A stretch of 8,273 nucleotides of DNA. Source: an uncultured Atopobium sp. GTDB lineage: Bacteria > Actinomycetota > Coriobacteriia > Coriobacteriales > Atopobiaceae. This document shows, piece by piece, positions 5,163 to 8,273 of the stretch. Position 1 is the stretch's first letter, and each line of letters starts with the position of its first letter. Position numbers and translations under genes: made by a program. Location of the stretch: assembly GCA_947252455.1 (NCBI GenBank), contig CAMXVQ010000042.1, forward strand, positions 1 to 8,273. Reading direction: 5' to 3'. The notes under the pieces are model-generated. The model worked only from the letters and a program-made list of their open reading frames with translations. It was not told the DNA's origin and ran no database searches.

Positions 5163-6629
5163 TCAGCGGCTCGTATGTGTGCAGGTCTTCAGATTCTTCA
5201 AATACGCGCGTAAGACACAGCAGCTATTAACTAAACGACCTTCCTGTACAAGTGTAAGCACATGTTCAAGAGTGCACGCTACCCCTTTGCCTGCGCTCAT
5301 GTTGCAAAGTTCCATCACATCGTAGCCATTTATTGCAAGCTCTTTACAAGACAAGGGCACTTTCTGCTGCTTTATACACCAAAGCATATAACGTAGATCT
5401 TCAATTCGTATGCATGCATGAGTGCGTACTTTCATAAATGTACGGCAATACAGGCGCGCAAACATCAACAGATGAAACATCTCAATATAAGGATCTGGAC
5501 TTTTTTTCAATAAAAGATAGTGTAAATCAGAGATAAGCTCTTTTCGCATTGAGCGTCTGCGAACATCATCCATGCAATTTTGTCTGCCACTATTTTCCGT
5601 GCCACTATTTTGCGTCTCACTATCGCAACAAATGTATGCCTTTATAAGTCTATGCAATACTTCATGCTCTCTAATGATTCGCATGGTTTGTGCGCGCGGG
5701 ACATTGAATCTTTCTAGGCGCTTATAAAAATCTTGTAATACCTGCACAGGTAATGCTTCTGATATGAGAAGCACCATCGAAATAAAACGTTCATCTTCAG
5801 GTATACAGCGAGTAATAGCTGTTTCAGCGTTACCATACTGTGAAAAATCACGGTCACCAAGACACTTATACAGCTCCTTAAATTCTGGTATGCACACGGT
5901 AAAAATTTTCTCATGCGTCCGCAGACTCCTAAAGAATAAACCTGAGGTTGAGAGTTTTATAATTTCTGAACCAATGCGCTCAGGGGCAATACGCAACAAT
6001 TCGACATAATGCCTGTCAAGTGCAGTTTGAATATCTCTATCGAGCACAAAATGTAAGGTAGCTTGAAAACGCAAAGCACGCAGCATGCGTAGAGCGTCTT
6101 CTGCAAAACGAACATCGGCTTTGCCAACACAGCGCAATATATGTGCATGTATATCGTCTATTCCACCGTATACGTCCAAAAGCTTGCGCTCGTGATGATA
6201 AGCAAGCGCATTACACGTAAAATCACGACGCGCAAGATCTTTTTGGATAGAATCAACAAACGTAACAGAATCGGGATGGCGATGATCGCTATACGTTGTT
6301 TCGCTTCGATACGTTGTCACTTCAAAAGCATAATGATCCAGTACAACGGTAATAGTTCCATGCTTACAGCCAGTTCTAAAAACACTACATCCACTATCAC
6401 AGAAGATTCGCTCACTTTGTTGCCATGGTGCAGAGGTTGCTATGTCAATATCATGAGATGGTTGTCTCATAACCATATCACGCACCCATCCGCCTACTAT
6501 CCACGCACTCCAACCATGCGATTCAAGTATGGTAAGAATACGTATTGCCTGATAAGGCACATCCCAATCGAAAGACATCTGTCCCCAAGAAGTGTTCCTA
6601 TCATTAGCATGTTTTAAAGAAGTGCCCAC
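5163..6629 (-). CDS. cca: CCA-adding tRNA nucleotidyltransferase
   Basis: This class II nucleotidyltransferase builds or repairs the 3' CCA end of tRNAs without a nucleic acid template. Among the 488 residues, motif A is VGGWVRD (45-51) followed by HDIDIATSA with metal-binding D60 and D62. Next come EVTTYR (103-108), RHPDSVTF, and the RRDFTCNALAY ribose-recognition motif (134-144). The nucleotide-selecting EDALR motif is D178 and R181 in RFAEDALRMLRALRF, and the neck begins at IAPERIGSEI (214-223). The C-terminal LAINGYDVM and EGRLVNS motifs show the protein is complete. I see no HD phosphohydrolase motif. Translation starts at GTG with a proper ribosome site. The C-terminal half is divergent and cysteine-rich (15 Cys after residue 230) and carries a small tandem repeat. 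With no second such gene visible, CCA addition is likely, but an A-adding or CC-adding role is not excluded. It converges with folA. Confidence 0.95.
   Translation of the reverse strand: MGTSLKHANDRNTSWGQMSFDWDVPYQAIRILTILESHGWSAWIVGGWVRDMVMRQPSHDIDIATSAPWQQSERIFCDSGCSVFRTGCKHGTITVVLDHYAFEVTTYRSETTYSDHRHPDSVTFVDSIQKDLARRDFTCNALAYHHERKLLDVYGGIDDIHAHILRCVGKADVRFAEDALRMLRALRFQATLHFVLDRDIQTALDRHYVELLRIAPERIGSEIIKLSTSGLFFRSLRTHEKIFTVCIPEFKELYKCLGDRDFSQYGNAETAITRCIPEDERFISMVLLISEALPVQVLQDFYKRLERFNVPRAQTMRIIREHEVLHRLIKAYICCDSETQNSGTENSGRQNCMDDVRRRSMRKELISDLHYLLLKKSPDPYIEMFHLLMFARLYCRTFMKVRTHACIRIEDLRYMLWCIKQQKVPLSCKELAINGYDVMELCNMSAGKGVACTLEHVLTLVQEGRLVNSCCVLRAYLKNLKTCTHTSR
5577..5621 (-). repeat. 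Three 15-base tandem repeats inside cca
   Basis: Three head-to-tail 15-base units (5607-5621, 5592-5606, 5577-5591) each begin AGTG and end AAAAT on the minus strand. Adjacent units share 12 of 15 bases. They are in frame and encode SETQN, SGTEN and SGRQN, residues 337-351 of the tRNA nucleotidyltransferase. The block is polar and sits between helical stretches, so it is probably a surface loop expanded by slippage or unequal exchange. Confidence 0.85.
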
Positions 6630-6638
6630 AAAGATGTT

Positions 6639-6645
6639 TCCTTTT
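6639..6645 (-). promoter_or_regulatory. Ribosome binding site that decides the cca GTG start
   Basis: AAAAGGA on the minus strand lies nine bases ahead of the GTG at 6627-6629. The next in-frame ATG, residue 18 at 6576-6578, has only a weak GGGGA four bases away. I prefer the GTG start, but the first 17 residues precede the conserved domain, so the ATG start cannot be ruled out. Confidence 0.55.
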
Positions 6646-6664
6646 CAAAAAATAAATACGTAGT

Positions 6665-6695
6665 TTTACCGTATTGTACAAAGGTTTTGTATAAT
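6665..6695 (+). promoter_or_regulatory. Probable pepC promoter
   Basis: A perfect TATAAT lies at 6690-6695, with TTTACC at 6665-6670 as a partial -35 at a 19-base spacing. Transcription would begin near 6702, giving a leader of about 65 bases before the pepC start. The -10 is convincing and the -35 is weak, which fits a promoter under regulatory control or one with an activator. Confidence 0.5.
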
Positions 6696-6713
6696 TTTAC
6701 ATCGTTGGATGTA
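6673..6713. promoter_or_regulatory. Two adjacent dyads at the pepC promoter
   Basis: The first dyad (6673-6695) has the core TACAAA-GGT-TTTGTA and extends to arms of ten bases with one mismatch. Its right arm is the TATAAT box itself. The second (6698-6713) is TACATC-GTTG-GATGTA with perfect 6-base arms and covers the expected transcription start. Both sit where a repressor would block RNA polymerase, and the second could also fold as a hairpin at the 5' end of the message. The same DNA is upstream of cca on the other strand. The regulator is unknown. Confidence 0.45.
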
Positions 6714-6768
6714 TAACATGATCAATTTATGAAATTCAAATTGCATTGCATTTTAATAAGGAGGCCAT

Positions 6769-8273
6769 ATGGCACAAGTAAGTTCACACAATACGCTTTC
6801 ACCTGCATGGGCAAAACAACAAAATAAGCGTTTTACCAAACAACGAGCAAATAAAATCGCACGTAATGCTGTTACCTCCATGGACATTATGAGCGCAGCG
6901 CGCGACATTTCTACCATGAGAACATATACTGACACCTATGGAATAGCAATTCCCAAAGTAGGAGAAATTACCAACCAACGCCACAGCGGTCGTTGTTGGA
7001 TGTTTGCGTCGTACAATGTTGCACGCCAAGAAACCATGAAGTTCCTTGATGTTGATACCTTTGAATTTAGTCAAGCCTATGGAATGTTTTACGATAAGCT
7101 CGAAAAAGCAAACGCCACACTTGAATACATTATCTCTACGCGAGATAAAGATCTTGAAAGTAGAGAAGTTGAATATTTATTAGATGGTGTAGCGGCTGAC
7201 GGTGGGTATTTCTTTTATGCTATGAACCTTATCCGCAAATGGGGCGTTGTTCCTAAAGAAGCTATGCCAGAAACTGCATGTTCTGAAAATTCTGAACAGA
7301 TGGACAATCAACTTGCTCGACTTTTACATAAGGATATTTTTGAGTTGCGCACACAGGCAGAACAAGGAGCATCTGTAGAAACCCTTCACGACCTCAAGGA
7401 TGAAATGCTTAAAGAAATTTACACGTTCTTGTGTATTTGTCTTGGCAACCCACCCGAAAGCTTTGACCTTCATATTGAAGTTGGTTCCAAATGTAAAGCT
7501 GATGCTTCTAAGATTCACGCTGTTTTACCAGAGCCTCAAGACGATGAAAAAGATGATTCTCAAAAGTCTAAAGCTAAAGTTAAAGGTAAGGGTAAAGCTA
7601 AGGATGAGGAAAAAGACCATAAAGATCGCGTAACCGTTTTGTATGACACCAACCTAACTCCTCAAGAATTTACCAAGAAATATGTGCCTTTTAAGCCCGA
7701 GGAGTACATTCAGCTTACTTCGATTCCATCATCCAAATTTGAATATAACAAGGTATATCACGTTCAATTTGACGATTCTGTTTTAGGCGGATTTGCTGCA
7801 CGTTTCTTAAATGTCGAACCTGAAGTGCTTGAGCAAGCAGCTATTAGTGCTCTTAAAGACGGACGCCCCGTATCAATGGCATGTGATGTTTGCCAGCAGT
7901 TCCCGCGTTATATTGATGACTTTAAGTATATATTGGCAACTGATACTGTTGACATGAATGGTTTGTTTGGGATCGACTTTGATATGAGCAGGCCCTCAAT
8001 GGTAGATACCCATGAAACTGGTTTGACACACGCAATGACGTTCCAAGGAGTTCAACTTGATAAAAAAGGCAAACCACAAGCTTGGAGAATTGAAAATAGC
8101 TGGGGTAAAGACGCAGGCAAAGATGGATATCTTATTATGAGCGCCGACTGGTTTAGACTCTATGGCGGAGAAATTGATATCGCAAGAAAGTATCTTTCTT
8201 CTCAATTATTGGATATTTGGGATAATGGAGTTGATATAGAAGTTATGCCATGGTCTAACATGGGACGAGCTCT
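6769..8273 (+). CDS. pepC: C1B cysteine aminopeptidase (bleomycin hydrolase family), last bases missing
   Basis: PepC is a cytosolic, papain-fold aminopeptidase that forms hexameric barrels and removes N-terminal residues from peptides. The 501 complete codons read here contain the full catalytic set: Q70 (oxyanion hole) and C76 in NQRHSGRCWMFAS, H421 in HETGLTHAM, and N443 in ENSWG. The sequence stops in PWSNMGRA plus a partial Leu codon, matching the family's closing PW-x-x-MG-A-L motif, so the stop should lie within a few bases outside. At over 500 residues it is longer than Lactococcus PepC (about 436), partly because of a charged, lysine-rich insertion at about residues 254-286. The ATG has a strong AAGGAGG at 6758-6764, four bases away. 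No signal peptide is seen. It diverges from cca and has its own promoter region. Confidence 0.97.
   Translation, partial: MAQVSSHNTLSPAWAKQQNKRFTKQRANKIARNAVTSMDIMSAARDISTMRTYTDTYGIAIPKVGEITNQRHSGRCWMFASYNVARQETMKFLDVDTFEFSQAYGMFYDKLEKANATLEYIISTRDKDLESREVEYLLDGVAADGGYFFYAMNLIRKWGVVPKEAMPETACSENSEQMDNQLARLLHKDIFELRTQAEQGASVETLHDLKDEMLKEIYTFLCICLGNPPESFDLHIEVGSKCKADASKIHAVLPEPQDDEKDDSQKSKAKVKGKGKAKDEEKDHKDRVTVLYDTNLTPQEFTKKYVPFKPEEYIQLTSIPSSKFEYNKVYHVQFDDSVLGGFAARFLNVEPEVLEQAAISALKDGRPVSMACDVCQQFPRYIDDFKYILATDTVDMNGLFGIDFDMSRPSMVDTHETGLTHAMTFQGVQLDKKGKPQAWRIENSWGKDAGKDGYLIMSADWFRLYGGEIDIARKYLSSQLLDIWDNGVDIEVMPWSNMGRA
7528..7626 (+). other. Lysine-rich low-complexity insertion in PepC
   Basis: Codons 254-286 encode a highly charged stretch: an acidic start (PQDDEKDD), then a run of alternating Lys with Ala, Val and Gly (KSKAKVKGKGKAK), then DEEKDHKDR. 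In relatives such as Lactococcus PepC a short link joins the strand before it to the LTPQEF segment that follows at 296-301. The codons vary (AAA and AAG, GCT, GGT), so it is not a pure DNA repeat. It is most likely a disordered surface loop. Confidence 0.7.

Noticed and set aside
6141..6617. 158-codon open frame on the plus strand opposite cca
   Set aside because: It lies wholly inside the securely identified cca gene, shows no recognisable domain and has no convincing ribosome site; it is an antisense shadow.
6723..6743. CAATTT-N9-AAATTG dyad and the ATTGCATTGC direct repeat in the pepC leader
   Set aside because: Short AT-rich words of this kind are expected by chance in such a leader, and they match no known element.
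1..8273. Search for a new defence, toxin-antitoxin, CRISPR or mobile system
   Set aside because: Every gene belongs to a well-known housekeeping family and no transposase, integrase, repeat-spacer array or small paired gene is visible.

Overview
The window is an ordinary, gene-dense stretch of a bacterial chromosome. It carries seven complete protein genes, an eighth cut a few bases before its end, and a ninth-size-class gap nowhere: no gene-free stretch exceeds about 200 bases. I see no rRNA, tRNA, CRISPR array, insertion sequence, phage gene or attachment site. The base composition leans to A+T. RNase D, a YugP-type membrane zinc peptidase, a bleomycin-hydrolase-type aminopeptidase and Firmicutes-like ThyA and DHFR sequences occur together. 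This fits a low-GC actinobacterium of the Coriobacteriia (Atopobium/Lancefieldella/Fannyhessea type). That placement is inference from gene content and protein style, not a proven identification.

Layout. From 1 to 2920 three genes read leftward: rnd (RNase D, TTG start), then a membrane zinc metallopeptidase, then xseA (exonuclease VII large subunit, running off the left edge). Gaps of about 105-125 bases hold possible promoters. From 2921 to 3115 lies a divergent control region with inverted repeats. From 3116 to 5092 three genes read rightward: a MutT/NudG-type Nudix hydrolase, thyA (thymidylate synthase) and folA (dihydrofolate reductase). From 5163 to 6629 cca (tRNA nucleotidyltransferase, GTG start) reads leftward and converges on folA. 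From 6630 to 6768 a second divergent control region carries two adjacent dyads next to a TATAAT box. From 6769 to the right edge pepC (C1B cysteine aminopeptidase) reads rightward; its sequence has reached the family's usual C-terminal motif.

How the genes work together. The Nudix-thyA-folA run is a coherent nucleotide-pool module. ThyA makes dTMP and oxidises methylene-tetrahydrofolate to dihydrofolate, DHFR regenerates tetrahydrofolate, and a MutT-like enzyme would clear damaged or unwanted nucleotides. rnd and cca both act on tRNA 3' ends (trimming and CCA addition), although they are not in one operon. xseA serves DNA repair. The zinc peptidase and PepC are protein or peptide turnover enzymes.

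I found no new multi-gene system. The points worth a second look are small: alternating GTAAC/GTTAC words between thyA and folA, paired dyads at the pepC promoter, a pseudoknot-like set of arms ahead of the Nudix gene, a 15-base in-frame tandem repeat inside cca, a lysine-rich insertion in PepC, and a DHFR lacking Trp22 and Arg44 (E. coli numbering).
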